Origin: Ruegeria sp. HKCCD8929
GTDB taxonomy: Bacteria; Pseudomonadota; Alphaproteobacteria; Rhodobacterales; Rhodobacteraceae
NCBI RefSeq assembly: GCF_013031405.1
Contig: NZ_WPZY01000001.1
Coordinates: 310,001 to 374,000 of the forward strand
Reading direction: 5' to 3'
Length of the DNA stretch: 64,000 nt
In this document: piece after piece, positions 17,678 to 26,593 of the stretch
Layout of the letters: each line of letters opens with the position of its first letter
How positions within the stretch are numbered: position 1 is the stretch's first letter
Made by a program: the position numbers and the translations under genes
Notes under the pieces: generated by a model
What the model was told of the DNA's origin: nothing
Seen by the model: the letters and a program-made list of their open reading frames with translations, nothing else
Databases searched by the model: none

Positions 17678-18461
17678 TCCCTATGGCACCGTCGCCTTTC
17701 GCGAGGCGGGGCAGGGAGAGCCGCTCGTCTTGATCCACGGGGTCGGCATGCAGTCCGCTGCGTGGAGGCCACAGATCGAAGCCCTGTCCCGGACCCATCG
17801 CGTGATCGCGCTGGACATGCTGGGCCATGGCGGCAGCGATCGGCTGCCGGATGAGGCGGAGTTGCCGGACTACGTGGCTTGGCTGCATGCGGTTCTCACG
17901 GCGATGGATTTGAGCGCGGTCAATCTGGCCGGGCATTCCATGGGCGCATTGATCTCGGGCGGGTATACGGTGATGCATCCCGAAAAGGTGACCCGCGTGG
18001 CGCTGCTCAACGGTGTCTATCGGCGCACGGCGCAGGCCCGCGCGGCGGTTGAGGCGCGCGCGGCCGAGATCCGCGAGGGCGCGTTCGATCTGGAGACGCC
18101 GCTCAACCGCTGGTTCGGCGATAGCTCCGTCGACCGGGCGGCCCGGCAGCAGGTCGCTGCGTGGCTGTCCCACGTTGATCCGGCGGGTTATGCTGCGGCC
18201 TATTCCGCCTTTGCCAAGGGGGATGCGACTTATGCCGATGGGTTTGCCGATATCGCCTGCCCGCTTTTGGCGCTGACCGGTGAGGACGACCTGAACTCGA
18301 CCCCGGAGATGGCCCGAACGATTGCGGAGACGGCCCGGAATGGCCGGGCGGTCGTGTTGCAAGGGCACCGCCACATGGTCAACCTGACCGACCCGCAGGC
18401 GGTTAACGCGGCGCTCAGGGACTGGCTGCAAACCCCGGCAACCCGAAAGGAGACGGCATGA
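17649..18461 (+). CDS. alpha/beta hydrolase
   Basis: Serine hydrolase of about 270 aa. The nucleophile elbow is NLAGHSMGALISGG (about 90-103), the oxyanion-side segment is LIHGVGMQSAAW, and the late His is in LQGHRHMVNL. The ATG at 17649 (MTSTTLQLSDPYG) is preferred; upstream codons read the tail of DUF1185 in another frame. In pathways that combine a flavin monooxygenase with ring opening (for example RutD or NicD types) such hydrolases cleave an amide, carbamate or enol intermediate. That assignment here is inference from context. Confidence 0.87.
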   Translation: MTSTTLQLSDPYGTVAFREAGQGEPLVLIHGVGMQSAAWRPQIEALSRTHRVIALDMLGHGGSDRLPDEAELPDYVAWLHAVLTAMDLSAVNLAGHSMGALISGGYTVMHPEKVTRVALLNGVYRRTAQARAAVEARAAEIREGAFDLETPLNRWFGDSSVDRAARQQVAAWLSHVDPAGYAAAYSAFAKGDATYADGFADIACPLLALTGEDDLNSTPEMARTIAETARNGRAVVLQGHRHMVNLTDPQAVNAALRDWLQTPATRKETA

Positions 18462-19387
18462 GCGATTTCGACCCTCGCGCCCTGCGCAACGCGTTCGGTA
18501 CCTTCATGACCGGTGTGACCGTGGTAACGACCCATGACGCGCAGGGCAATCCGCTGGGCTTTACCGCTAACTCCTTTACTTCGGTTTCGCTGGACCCGCC
18601 GCTGGTGCTGGTGTGCCTTGCTAATACCTCGCGCAATTACGACGCCTTTGCCGGGACTGTAGGATTTGCCGTCAACATCCTGTCCGAGGGGCAAAAGGAT
18701 GTCTCTAACACCTTCGCCCGCCCGGTCGAGGATCGGTTCGCTGCGGTGGATTGGCGCCGTGGTCCCCATGGCTCACCCCTGTTCGACGGCGTTTCGGCCT
18801 GGTTTGACTGTTCGATGTTCAACACGGTCCAGGCGGGCGATCATCTGATCCTGATCGGCAAGGTCGAGGCCTTTGACACGTCCACCGCCCCCGGGCTGGG
18901 CTATGCCCGGGGCGCCTACGTCACCCCGGCCGCCGAGGCCGAGGCGCTGAGTCAGAGCACCAACCTTGTGGTTTCGGCGCTCATCGAGCATGAGGGCCGG
19001 GTATTGTTGATGGATGACGGGCAGGGCGGGCTGACTCTGCCGGAAACCCGTGTGGGCAAGGACGGCGCCTCGGCGGCGTTGTCCCGGCTGATCGCCGACA
19101 GCGGCGTTACAGCCCAGCCGGGGTTCATTTACTCCGTTTACGAAGATGAAGCGCGCGAAAACCAGCACATCTCGTTCCTGTGTCAGGCCGCCGAGGGCAC
19201 GCCCTTGCGCGGGGTCTTCACCGAGCTGTCCGAGACCACGCTGATGGACATAGCCGATCCGGCCATGTGCACCATGCTGGAGCGGTTCTCGGCCGAGGCA
19301 AGCATGGGAAATTTCGGGGTGTATTACGGCAATCAGATCAGCGGCGAGGTCCGCCCGATCGTTTCTGGGAGCGAGCAGAAACCATGA
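18458..19387 (+). CDS. flavin reductase with C-terminal degenerate Nudix-like domain
   Basis: Two-part protein of 309 aa. Residues 1-160 are a flavin reductase domain (FGTFMTGVTVVTTHDAQGNP, FTANSFTSVSLDPPLVL) that supplies reduced FMN to a monooxygenase. Residues 165-309 resemble a Nudix fold (LVVSALIEHEGRVLLMDDG then GLTLPE). The Nudix box position reads SAALSRLIADSGV, so the REUxEE catalytic glutamates are missing and hydrolase activity is unlikely. The start overlaps the hydrolase stop by ATGA, and its stop overlaps the next start the same way. The downstream luciferase-like enzyme is the evident partner. Confidence 0.85.
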   Translation: MSDFDPRALRNAFGTFMTGVTVVTTHDAQGNPLGFTANSFTSVSLDPPLVLVCLANTSRNYDAFAGTVGFAVNILSEGQKDVSNTFARPVEDRFAAVDWRRGPHGSPLFDGVSAWFDCSMFNTVQAGDHLILIGKVEAFDTSTAPGLGYARGAYVTPAAEAEALSQSTNLVVSALIEHEGRVLLMDDGQGGLTLPETRVGKDGASAALSRLIADSGVTAQPGFIYSVYEDEARENQHISFLCQAAEGTPLRGVFTELSETTLMDIADPAMCTMLERFSAEASMGNFGVYYGNQISGEVRPIVSGSEQKP

Positions 19388-20421
19388 AATTTTCCCTCTT
19401 TGCGCATATGGAGCGGATCTCTCCGGACGAGGATCAGAAGCAGCTTTATGACGAGTTTGTCGAGCTGTGCAAAATCGCCGACCGGGGCGGGATGCATGCG
19501 GTCTGGACCGGTGAGCATCACGGCATGAACTTCACTATCGCGCCGAACCCGTTTCTGAACCTGGTGGATCTGGCCCGGCAGACCGAGAATGTGCGTCTGG
19601 GCACCGGCACTGTTGTGGCGCCGTTCTGGCATCCGATCCGGCTGGCAGGAGAAGCGGCGATGACCGATATCCTTACCGACGGCCGTCTGGATCTGGGCAT
19701 CGCGCGGGGAGCTTATTCGTTTGAATACCAGCGCATGATGCCGGGGATGGATGCGTGGGAGGCCGGGCAGCGGATGCGGGAACTGGTGCCTGCGGTTCAG
19801 GGGCTGTGGAAGGGTGATTACGCCCATGAGGGCGAGTTCCATCAGTTCCCGAAAACCACCTCGGCCCCACAACCGGTGCAGCAGGATGGCCCGCCGATCT
19901 GGATCGCGGCGCGTGACCCGAACAGCCACGAATTCGCGGTATCGAACGGCTGCCATGTGCAGGTCACGCCGCTGTGGAAAGGGGATGAGGAAATCGCCGA
20001 TCTCATGAGTAAGTTCAACGCCGCGTGCGAGAAATTTCCGGGCGTCCTCCGCCCGAAGATCATGCTATTGCAGCACACTTACGTGGCCAGCGACGCCGAG
20101 GACGTGAAACGCGGCGCGGAGGAGTTGAACCGCTTCTATTGCTATTTCGGCGCCTGGTTCATGAACAAGCGCGATATCAATCAGGGCCTGATCGCCCCGC
20201 TCACCGACGATGAAATCGCCGCCCATCCGTTCTATTCTCCGCAGGCGATGGAGCGCGATCTGGTGATCGGTGAGCCGGAGGCAGTGATTGCGCGGCTCAA
20301 GGGGTATGAAGCGCTGGGTTACGATGAGTATTCGTTCTGGATCGATTCCAGCATGAGTTTCGAGCGCAAGAAAGCCTCGCTTGAGCGGTTCATCAGCGAT
20401 GTGATGCCGGCCTTTCAATAG
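19384..20421 (+). CDS. LLM-class flavin-dependent monooxygenase
   Basis: Luciferase-like, FMNH2-dependent oxygenase of 345 aa with a TIM-barrel. Family segments are GGMHAVWTGEHHGMNFTIAP (about 37-56), GTGTVVAPFWHPIRLAGE and LGIARGAYSFEYQRM. The start is the ATG at 19384 overlapping the flavin reductase stop by ATGA; upstream codons in this frame belong to the reductase gene. It should use FMNH2 from the reductase to oxygenate an organic substrate, perhaps opening a heterocycle. The substrate is unknown. Confidence 0.9.
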   Translation: MKFSLFAHMERISPDEDQKQLYDEFVELCKIADRGGMHAVWTGEHHGMNFTIAPNPFLNLVDLARQTENVRLGTGTVVAPFWHPIRLAGEAAMTDILTDGRLDLGIARGAYSFEYQRMMPGMDAWEAGQRMRELVPAVQGLWKGDYAHEGEFHQFPKTTSAPQPVQQDGPPIWIAARDPNSHEFAVSNGCHVQVTPLWKGDEEIADLMSKFNAACEKFPGVLRPKIMLLQHTYVASDAEDVKRGAEELNRFYCYFGAWFMNKRDINQGLIAPLTDDEIAAHPFYSPQAMERDLVIGEPEAVIARLKGYEALGYDEYSFWIDSSMSFERKKASLERFISDVMPAFQ

Positions 20422-20430
20422 GGACAGACG

Positions 20431-21897
20431 ATGCAACAGTTCCAGCAATATATCGACGGCGCGTTTTCGGATGGGGCGGCACAGTTCGAAAGCCTCGATC
20501 CGGCCACCGGCAAGCCCTGGGCGCTGATGCCCGAGGCGCGGGCCGGGGATGTGAGCCGGGCGGTTGAGGCGGCAGAGCGTGCGTTCCACGCGCCCGAATG
20601 GGCGGGTATGACTGCATCGCAGCGCGGCAAGCTGCTGTTGCGCTTGGCCGATCTAGTCGCTGAGAACGCCTCTCGTCTGGCCGAGTTGGAAACCCGCGAC
20701 ACCGGAAAGATTATCCGCGAGACCAGCGCTCAGATCGCCTATGTGGCCGAGTATTACCGTTACTACGCAGGGCTGGCCGACAAGATCGAGGGCGCGCATC
20801 TGCCCATCGACAAGCCCGATATGGAGGTCTGGTTGCGGCGTGAGCCCATCGGGGTCGTGGCCGCTGTCGTGCCATGGAACTCGCAGCTGTTCCTTTCGGC
20901 GGTCAAGATTGGTCCGGCACTGGCGGCGGGGTGCACGGTGGTGCTGAAGGCCAGCGAGGACGGGCCTGCGCCGATGCTGGAATTTGCCCGCATCTTCGAT
21001 CAGGTCGGATTCCCGCCGGGGGTGCTCGACGTCATCACCGGGTTCGGACCCGAATGCGGTTCGGTCCTGACCAGCCATCCCAAGGTGGCGCATGTGGCCT
21101 TTACCGGTGGCCCTGCGACCGCGCGGCATATCGTACGGAACTCGGCCGAGAACCTGGCCTCGACCTCGTTGGAACTGGGCGGCAAGTCTCCCTTCATCGT
21201 GTTTGAGGATGCCGATCTGGACAGCGCGGTAAACGCGCAGGTCTCAGGCATTTTCGCGGCCACCGGGCAAAGCTGCGTGGCCGGGTCGCGGCTGGTGGTG
21301 CAGAATACGATCAAGGAGGAATTTCTATCCCGCCTAAAGGTCAAGGCCGAGAACGTGGTGATGGGCGCGCCGCAGGATATGGAAACCGAGGTAGGCCCGC
21401 TTTGCACCCAACGCCAGCGCGAGAATGCGCTGAGCCTGATCGACGCTTCGATCGCACAGGGCGCCCGCCTCATCACCGGCGGCACGGCATTGGACCGCGA
21501 CGGGTTCTATTTTCCGCCAACCATCATCGACTGCTCCGGCGCGCCGGACGCGCCTTGCGTTACCAATGAGTTCTTCGGTCCCGTCCTGTCGGTGCTCGGC
21601 TTCGACACCGAGGCTGAGGCGCTCGAGATCGCCAACAATACTGAATTCGGCCTGGCCTCGGGCCTCTTCACCCGCGACCTGACCCGCGCGCATCGCATGA
21701 TCCGGGGCATCCGTTCGGGCATCGTCTGGGTCAACACCTATCGCGCCGTCAGCCCCATTGTGCCCTTCGGCGGCCACGGCTTGTCTGGCCATGGGCGCGA
21801 GGGCGGGCTGCAGGCGGCGCTGGACTATACCAAGGTCAAGGCGGTGTGGCTGCGCACCAGCGATGATCCTGTCCCCGATCCGTTCGTCATGCGCTGA
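20431..21897 (+). CDS. NAD(P)-dependent aldehyde dehydrogenase
   Basis: Aldehyde dehydrogenase of 488 aa. The catalytic Glu is in STSLELGGKSPFIVF (about 249-263) and the Cys in ATGQSCVAGSRL (about 282-293). The N-terminal Rossmann part contains VVPWNSQLFLSAVKIGPAL, and NEFFGPVLSV is near the C terminus. It is the last gene of the operon, 9 bases after the monooxygenase, and is followed by a hairpin terminator. It would oxidise the aldehyde released by the upstream steps to an acid. Confidence 0.92.
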   Translation: MQQFQQYIDGAFSDGAAQFESLDPATGKPWALMPEARAGDVSRAVEAAERAFHAPEWAGMTASQRGKLLLRLADLVAENASRLAELETRDTGKIIRETSAQIAYVAEYYRYYAGLADKIEGAHLPIDKPDMEVWLRREPIGVVAAVVPWNSQLFLSAVKIGPALAAGCTVVLKASEDGPAPMLEFARIFDQVGFPPGVLDVITGFGPECGSVLTSHPKVAHVAFTGGPATARHIVRNSAENLASTSLELGGKSPFIVFEDADLDSAVNAQVSGIFAATGQSCVAGSRLVVQNTIKEEFLSRLKVKAENVVMGAPQDMETEVGPLCTQRQRENALSLIDASIAQGARLITGGTALDRDGFYFPPTIIDCSGAPDAPCVTNEFFGPVLSVLGFDTEAEALEIANNTEFGLASGLFTRDLTRAHRMIRGIRSGIVWVNTYRAVSPIVPFGGHGLSGHGREGGLQAALDYTKVKAVWLRTSDDPVPDPFVMR

Positions 21898-21939
21898 CCG
21901 AAACGCGCTCCTAACAGGCAAATCTGATGGCTGAAAGCA

Positions 21940-21975
21940 AAAGGGACTGACACCCCAATGCCAGTCCCTTTCTGA
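21940..21975 (+). terminator. rho-independent-like terminator after the catabolic operon
   Basis: Arms AAAGGGACTG (21940-21949) and CAGTCCCTTT (21962-21971) form a 10-base stem with a 12-base loop, 42 bases after the aldehyde dehydrogenase stop. The stem ends in T residues followed by CTGAG, so the U-tract is short. Confidence 0.7.
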
Positions 21976-22131
21976 GTGAGTGGTTCGGCTACGCCGGACC
22001 GGGAGAATTCTTGATTTGAACTTACCATCTGTGGCGATCATGGAAATTAGGGGATTCCCGTAGTTTTGAGATTATTTTGATTTTTTCTGGATAAATCGGG
22101 GGTTAAGCCCGTACCAAATTGCCAAAAAACA

Positions 22132-22161
22132 TAAAGGGCCGGTCAATTGACCGGCCCTTTA
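22132..22161 (-). terminator. palindromic terminator of the LysM-binding-protein unit
   Basis: A 30-base perfect palindrome from 22132 to 22161 (arms TAAAGGGCCGGTCAA / TTGACCGGCCCTTTA). It lies 29 bases beyond the stop of the minus-strand LysM protein gene. Being symmetric with A/T ends it could stop transcription from both sides. With the plus-strand terminator at 21940-21971 it insulates two convergent operons. Apart from these two hairpins the 293-base gap shows nothing. Confidence 0.75.
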
Positions 22162-22190
22162 TGCGTAGGAGTGGATTTGCTCTCAGGCGA

Positions 22191-23297
22191 TCAGTTGGAT
22201 GCTGCCATCAGCTTTTCGTTATGCTCACGCAGAGTGTCCGAAACGATGGCGTACCATTCGCCCGATTCACGCATCTCGTTCATTCCGCGGTTCAGCATCG
22301 CAAGATACTGCTTGCCGAAGGGGTTGCTGCGGTGGCTGATGAAGCGCAGCGAGGACAGGGTGGTAACAAACGGGTTTTCGACAATGTCCTTTTCGGTCAG
22401 GCCCATTTCGCTTTTGGTGTCGGCGAAAAGCTGGACTTCGAAGGTGGCGACATCCGCGACACCGGTCAGAACCGCATCCAGGCACTCGCGCGCAGTGATG
22501 GGCTGCATCAGAGTCGCATCGGGCGCCCGCAGGCCGGCGGCCTCGAGGTCATGGATGAACCAGCCGTCCATCCGGCAGATCGTCGAGCCTTTCAGATCGC
22601 CCAATGTCGTCGCACCGGCATAGTCACTTTCCGGCAGACTGTAGAAGCCGATCACAACGTCATAGACCGGAACCGACGAGTCGAACTGGGTGCAGCGCAC
22701 CTCGGTTTCCCATGACCATTCGTAGCTGCGGTTGGTGCAGTCGGGCATGTTCCAGGCCATCGACACGTCGAACGCACCCAGCGGCAACAGGGTTTCCAAG
22801 TGCGAGTTCCAGTCGTCCACGAAGCTGACCGAATAGTCGCGGGCGTTGCCGCCCCGCTGCAACGCGGTGGTGCCGAGACGGGTAATGAAACCGCCGCCAT
22901 TCAGTGTTTCGTCGGCAAAGGGTGCCCAGCCGTTGCCGGTAACCAGCTTGATCGGCGGCTCATAAACGCTCGACCGTTTGACGCTGGCGGCGCGCGCTTC
23001 TTCGGCGGCGATGATTTCCTGGGCGGTCTGGCCGTTCGGCAGGCTGCCATCCTCACAGGGCAGGGCCAGCACCAGACCCTCTTCCAGCGCGTTCGGGTTG
23101 GTGATGGTGTTGCGGTTCGCGTTGAAGATCGGCTGGTAGTTCGAGGTGCCGTAGGCCGCGATTGCGATGGTGGCCAGAGTGTCACCATCCGAAACCGTGT
23201 AGTTGGTACAAGCCTCCTGAGCCGCAGCGGCCCCGGCGGTGAGCACGGTGACGGCAACGGCCGACATTGCGACTTTCTTGACGTTGAGTTCAAACAT
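22191..23297 (-). CDS. secreted LysM / solute-binding-like fusion protein (copy 2)
   Basis: Exported protein of 368 aa. A signal peptide with a hydrophobic core and AAAAQ cleavage region spans residues 1-26. A LysM domain follows (about 31-80, TVSDGDTLATIAIAAYGTSN), which in this family binds peptidoglycan. Residues 115-365 resemble a family-3 periplasmic solute-binding domain (RSYEWSWETEVRCTQF, DGWFIHDLEAAGLRAPDATL, TGVADVATFEVQLF). The upstream neighbour has the same layout, so the pair arose by duplication. AGGAAACGG precedes the ATG. It ends the kinase-phosphatase unit. A wall-attached sensor or capture protein is the likely role; transport is less likely because no ABC genes are present. 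Confidence 0.82.
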   Translation of the reverse strand: MFELNVKKVAMSAVAVTVLTAGAAAAQEACTNYTVSDGDTLATIAIAAYGTSNYQPIFNANRNTITNPNALEEGLVLALPCEDGSLPNGQTAQEIIAAEEARAASVKRSSVYEPPIKLVTGNGWAPFADETLNGGGFITRLGTTALQRGGNARDYSVSFVDDWNSHLETLLPLGAFDVSMAWNMPDCTNRSYEWSWETEVRCTQFDSSVPVYDVVIGFYSLPESDYAGATTLGDLKGSTICRMDGWFIHDLEAAGLRAPDATLMQPITARECLDAVLTGVADVATFEVQLFADTKSEMGLTEKDIVENPFVTTLSSLRFISHRSNPFGKQYLAMLNRGMNEMRESGEWYAIVSDTLREHNEKLMAASN

Positions 23298-23341
23298 TTC
23301 CGTTTCCTCCAGATTCTTTGAGTTTCAGGCCTTTGCCGGCC

Positions 23342-24601
23342 TCAGCCATTTTCCATTTGATGACGCAGGGCGGTGGAGACGATGTCGCGCCACTCCCCCG
23401 ATTGCTGCATGATCGCCAGCCCTTCGTTCAGCGTCTCGAGGATCGCCTTGCCATCGGGGTTGTCGACATGTGTCATGACATTGAGCGACTTGATCGCCGC
23501 AAGATTAGGGTTTTCGATGATTTGGTGTTCGTAGCCCAGCCGCCCGACGGCTTCGACGGCCAGGTGCGCTTCGATGGCGACGATGTCGGCAGTGCCGTCC
23601 ATAACCGCGGTAAAGCAGTCATCCGGCGAGACCGGGCGGTAGAGCTTGATCGCGGGCTCATAAAGCCCGACCGCATCCATGTGAGACAGTGACCATCCTT
23701 CGGGGCGGCAGATTGTGGCGCCGGCGAAGTCCGCGTAGGTCAGGGTTGTCTCATAGCCGGAGCCGTCCTTGGCAAAGAATGTGTCCACAACTTCGTAGAA
23801 CGGGTTTGAGAAATTGTAGGTTTCGCACCGGCTGCGATCACTCGGCGACAGGGCCTCTGCTTCTTCGCAATTCGGGCGAGACCATGGGAAGGTGCCGTCA
23901 AAGGCAAGGGTCGGCATCAGCAGGTCCAGATGCGAGCTCCAGTCGTTGACGAATTGGATCTTGTAGGCCTGCTCGGGTGCGGCGCGCAAAAAGGCGGTTT
24001 CGACTAGCTTGGTGTAGAGCCCCCGGTTGGGCAGGTCTTCGTCAGTGAAGGGCGCATAGTCCCCGCCGGTGATGAGCAATATTTGCCGGTCGCGGACTTC
24101 CGGACGCTCTTTGACGGCCGCTTCGCGGATCAGAGCGGCACCCTCTGCGCGGGCCGCCTCGATTCCCTTTTTTGCTTCGGCTTTTGCCGCCAGCACGGCT
24201 GCGTCGCTTGCCTTCACCGCTTCGGCTTTCGCTGCTGCAACACGGGCTTCGGCGTCGGCGATCGCCTTTTCGGCACGCTCCTCTGCGGCTTTGATCAGCT
24301 CTTTGGCCATCTCGGCGGCCATCGCCTCGGCTTCGGTGGCAGGGGGCGTCGTGACCTCGGCACCGGGGGCGCAGGGCAGTTGCAGCGTTGCGCCCACGTG
24401 AATGATGTTCGGGTTCTTCCCGATCACGTCGCGGTTGGCGTCATAGATCAGGCGATAGTCGGAGGTGCCGTAAACCTTGGTGGCCAGTTCACGCAGGCTG
24501 TCGCCACGCTGAATGACATACGGCGCGCAAGCCTCTTGCGCGGCGGCGGATCCGGCTGCGGCGGCCAGCGCCAGGCTGGAAGCGATCAGATATTTCCTCA
24601 T
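23342..24601 (-). CDS. secreted LysM / coiled coil / solute-binding-like protein (copy 1)
   Basis: Exported protein of about 419 aa. I start it at the ATG at 24601 (MRKYLIASSLALAAAAGSAAAQ) because AGGAA precedes it and it gives a clean signal peptide; an ATG at 24616 is possible. A LysM domain lies at about 24-75 (VIQRGDSLRELATKVYGTSD). An Ala/Glu/Lys-rich coiled coil follows at about 90-165. The C-terminal 240 residues match the neighbouring protein in the solute-binding-like part (QFVNDWSSHLDLLMP against SFVDDWNSHLETLLP). The coiled coil may span the wall or drive oligomerisation. Gap to the PP2C gene is 38 bases. Confidence 0.82.
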   Translation of the reverse strand: MRKYLIASSLALAAAAGSAAAQEACAPYVIQRGDSLRELATKVYGTSDYRLIYDANRDVIGKNPNIIHVGATLQLPCAPGAEVTTPPATEAEAMAAEMAKELIKAAEERAEKAIADAEARVAAAKAEAVKASDAAVLAAKAEAKKGIEAARAEGAALIREAAVKERPEVRDRQILLITGGDYAPFTDEDLPNRGLYTKLVETAFLRAAPEQAYKIQFVNDWSSHLDLLMPTLAFDGTFPWSRPNCEEAEALSPSDRSRCETYNFSNPFYEVVDTFFAKDGSGYETTLTYADFAGATICRPEGWSLSHMDAVGLYEPAIKLYRPVSPDDCFTAVMDGTADIVAIEAHLAVEAVGRLGYEHQIIENPNLAAIKSLNVMTHVDNPDGKAILETLNEGLAIMQQSGEWRDIVSTALRHQMENG

Positions 24602-24639
24602 GTTTCCTGTTTTCATCTTTGGTGCTCGTTCCCTGGGAC

Positions 24640-25425
24640 TTAAATGTTGACCGGTCTCACGACGGCGACCGAGATATTGTCTTGATCGGGGTGATCTACG
24701 GCACACAGCGCCTGTAGCAGACCGTCGGCGATATCCTGTGCCGCCGCGTCGGCATGATCCTGTAGAACTGCCTGAATTCTTTCATCGTCCAGGTACTGCA
24801 ACCCGTCGCTTGCAATCAGCAGCACGTCGCCGCGGGCCAGCTTTAGCGGTGTTTCCGGACAGTCCACCTTGGGGATGGGCGCCCCCATGATGACCGAGGT
24901 CAACTGGTTCCGGTCCGGATGGGATTGTGCCTCATCCGCGCTGATCTGGCCGTTGGCGGCTTGCGCGTCGATGAGGGGCGCCATCGAATGGTCTTCGTTG
25001 ATCTGAACCAGCTTCCCATTGCGGAACAGGTAAAGCGGTGAGTCACCGATCGAGATCCAGAACAGGCGATCGCCCAGCATCAGCGTACCCAACAACGTCG
25101 CGCCCATGAGAACAGCGTTGCCGCGATCCTCGACATAATTGGCGATTGCTGCATTTGCCTGCATGGCCGCCATGGGGAGGGCGTCGATCAAGTCGATATC
25201 AGCGGGTGCAACGCGCTCAAGCAATTCGTCAAGCATCGACCGCCAGGACGATGTGACGAACTCTGCCGCCACATCACCCGCGTCGTGTCCGCCCATACCG
25301 TCGGCGACCACCACGTAGCCCGCATTGGCAGCGTCAAGAAAGCGCGCGGCGATGGAATCCTCCTGCGCGTCGCGCTGCCCCAACTCTGCCAAAAGGGCGA
25401 TGTCATATGCTGGTGAGGCCAACAT
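24640..25425 (-). CDS. PP2C-type Ser/Thr protein phosphatase
   Basis: Metal-dependent phosphatase of 261 aa in the bacterial Stp family. Metal-binding motifs are GQRDAQEDS (about 16-24), VVVADGMGGHDAG (about 39-51), LIASDGL (about 195-201) and DHPDQDNISVAVV at the C terminus. There is no signal peptide or membrane helix, so it acts in the cytoplasm. It should reverse phosphorylation by the nearby kinase. Its ATG lies 3 bases after the FHA gene stop, so the two are translated together. Confidence 0.93.
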   Translation of the reverse strand: MLASPAYDIALLAELGQRDAQEDSIAARFLDAANAGYVVVADGMGGHDAGDVAAEFVTSSWRSMLDELLERVAPADIDLIDALPMAAMQANAAIANYVEDRGNAVLMGATLLGTLMLGDRLFWISIGDSPLYLFRNGKLVQINEDHSMAPLIDAQAANGQISADEAQSHPDRNQLTSVIMGAPIPKVDCPETPLKLARGDVLLIASDGLQYLDDERIQAVLQDHADAAAQDIADGLLQALCAVDHPDQDNISVAVVRPVNI

Positions 25426-25428
25426 CCG

Positions 25429-26394
25429 TTAGCCGTCCTGCCAGTCAAAGCCGTCGTCGCAGAACGCGACAAACCGCATTGTGGTTTCGCTGATCCGAAT
25501 GCTGTCCCCGCTAGAAAGCGCTACGGTACTCAGCACCGGGCCACCGTTCAGGCGGACCAGGTTGGCCTTGCCGCCATGACCCAGATAACATTTTCGGTCT
25601 TCGTGGTCGTAAGCGACTACCGCGTGATTACTGCGCGAAATGCCGTGGTCTCCGAAATCCAGCTGAATGGCCTGATCGTCGTTACGGCCAATCTGCATCA
25701 AACCCGCGGTCAGAGTGATGGCAGTCCCGCAGCCGGGGCCATTGGTGATCACCAGCCAACCAACCGGGAAACTGGCCTGTGCGGCGGCGGGTTTGGCTGC
25801 CGGAGCGGTTTCCATCAGGTCCTGAACGTGCGTATCCGGACGCTCAAAACCCAGGAACGTGGTCTTGACGCGGTCTCGACGGTTCGGCGCTGGGGTTGCC
25901 GCAGGTGCTTCGGCTGCTGGTTCGGCCGGGGCCTTTGTTGTTTGGCCAACCTCAACCGGCTCTTCGGGAGCAGTTTCCGGCTCGACCATCTCTTCAATCA
26001 GCGCCACAGCGGCTTCGGCCACAGGTTCCGGCGTTTCCGAAACACTCAGTGCGGGGGTGAGCCGCAGCGTCACGACCTGATCTGGTGCTTCGTCCTGCAC
26101 CGACTTAGCCGCAGGCGCATCTTCCACCGGTGCGGCAGCGGTTTCCTCGGTAGGCGCTTCGACAACCTCATCGCTTTCGAATTCCGGCATTTTCGCCTCG
26201 GGCATCAGTTCTTCGGCGTCGTCGTAGGACTCAGGTGCCGTGTTATCGCCAGACAGCGCCAGTCGCAGCGCATTCAGGTCCGCGATGGGCTCGGCGGTTT
26301 CAGCCTCGGGTGCTGCGACCTCTTCCTCGGTGTTTTCCTTGGACTTGCCAGCACCTTCGAGAAGCCGGCTGAGTGGGCTTTTGTATTTGAACAT
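25429..26394 (-). CDS. FHA-domain protein with long acidic N-terminal region
   Basis: Protein of 321 aa. Residues 15-200 are low-complexity, rich in Glu, Ala, Pro and Thr, and likely disordered. The C-terminal 110 residues are a forkhead-associated domain with the core GRNDDQAIQLDF and SRSNHAVVAYD (Gly-Arg, Ser-x-x-His) that binds phosphothreonine. It lies between the kinase and the phosphatase genes, as in many bacterial phospho-signalling loci. The disordered arm holds several Thr residues in an acidic context and may itself be a kinase target that the FHA domain reads. GGAAGGTG precedes the start. Confidence 0.88.
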   Translation of the reverse strand: MFKYKSPLSRLLEGAGKSKENTEEEVAAPEAETAEPIADLNALRLALSGDNTAPESYDDAEELMPEAKMPEFESDEVVEAPTEETAAAPVEDAPAAKSVQDEAPDQVVTLRLTPALSVSETPEPVAEAAVALIEEMVEPETAPEEPVEVGQTTKAPAEPAAEAPAATPAPNRRDRVKTTFLGFERPDTHVQDLMETAPAAKPAAAQASFPVGWLVITNGPGCGTAITLTAGLMQIGRNDDQAIQLDFGDHGISRSNHAVVAYDHEDRKCYLGHGGKANLVRLNGGPVLSTVALSSGDSIRISETTMRFVAFCDDGFDWQDG

Positions 26395-26593
26395 GGCGCG
26401 ACACCTTCCGTATCTGTGAGGACGAAACCTGCGTTCCGTCGGGTTAAAACTTCCCCGGCCAGCCCGGAGACCGGGCGGGGCACATGTATCTGGAAACCAA
26501 TAGAACCGTTGACCTTCTGCGGCGGGGCCGCTCCCCGCCAGGGCGACTTGTTAGCCTTGCCCGCAGACAAACACGCTTTGGCAGACTGTTTGT

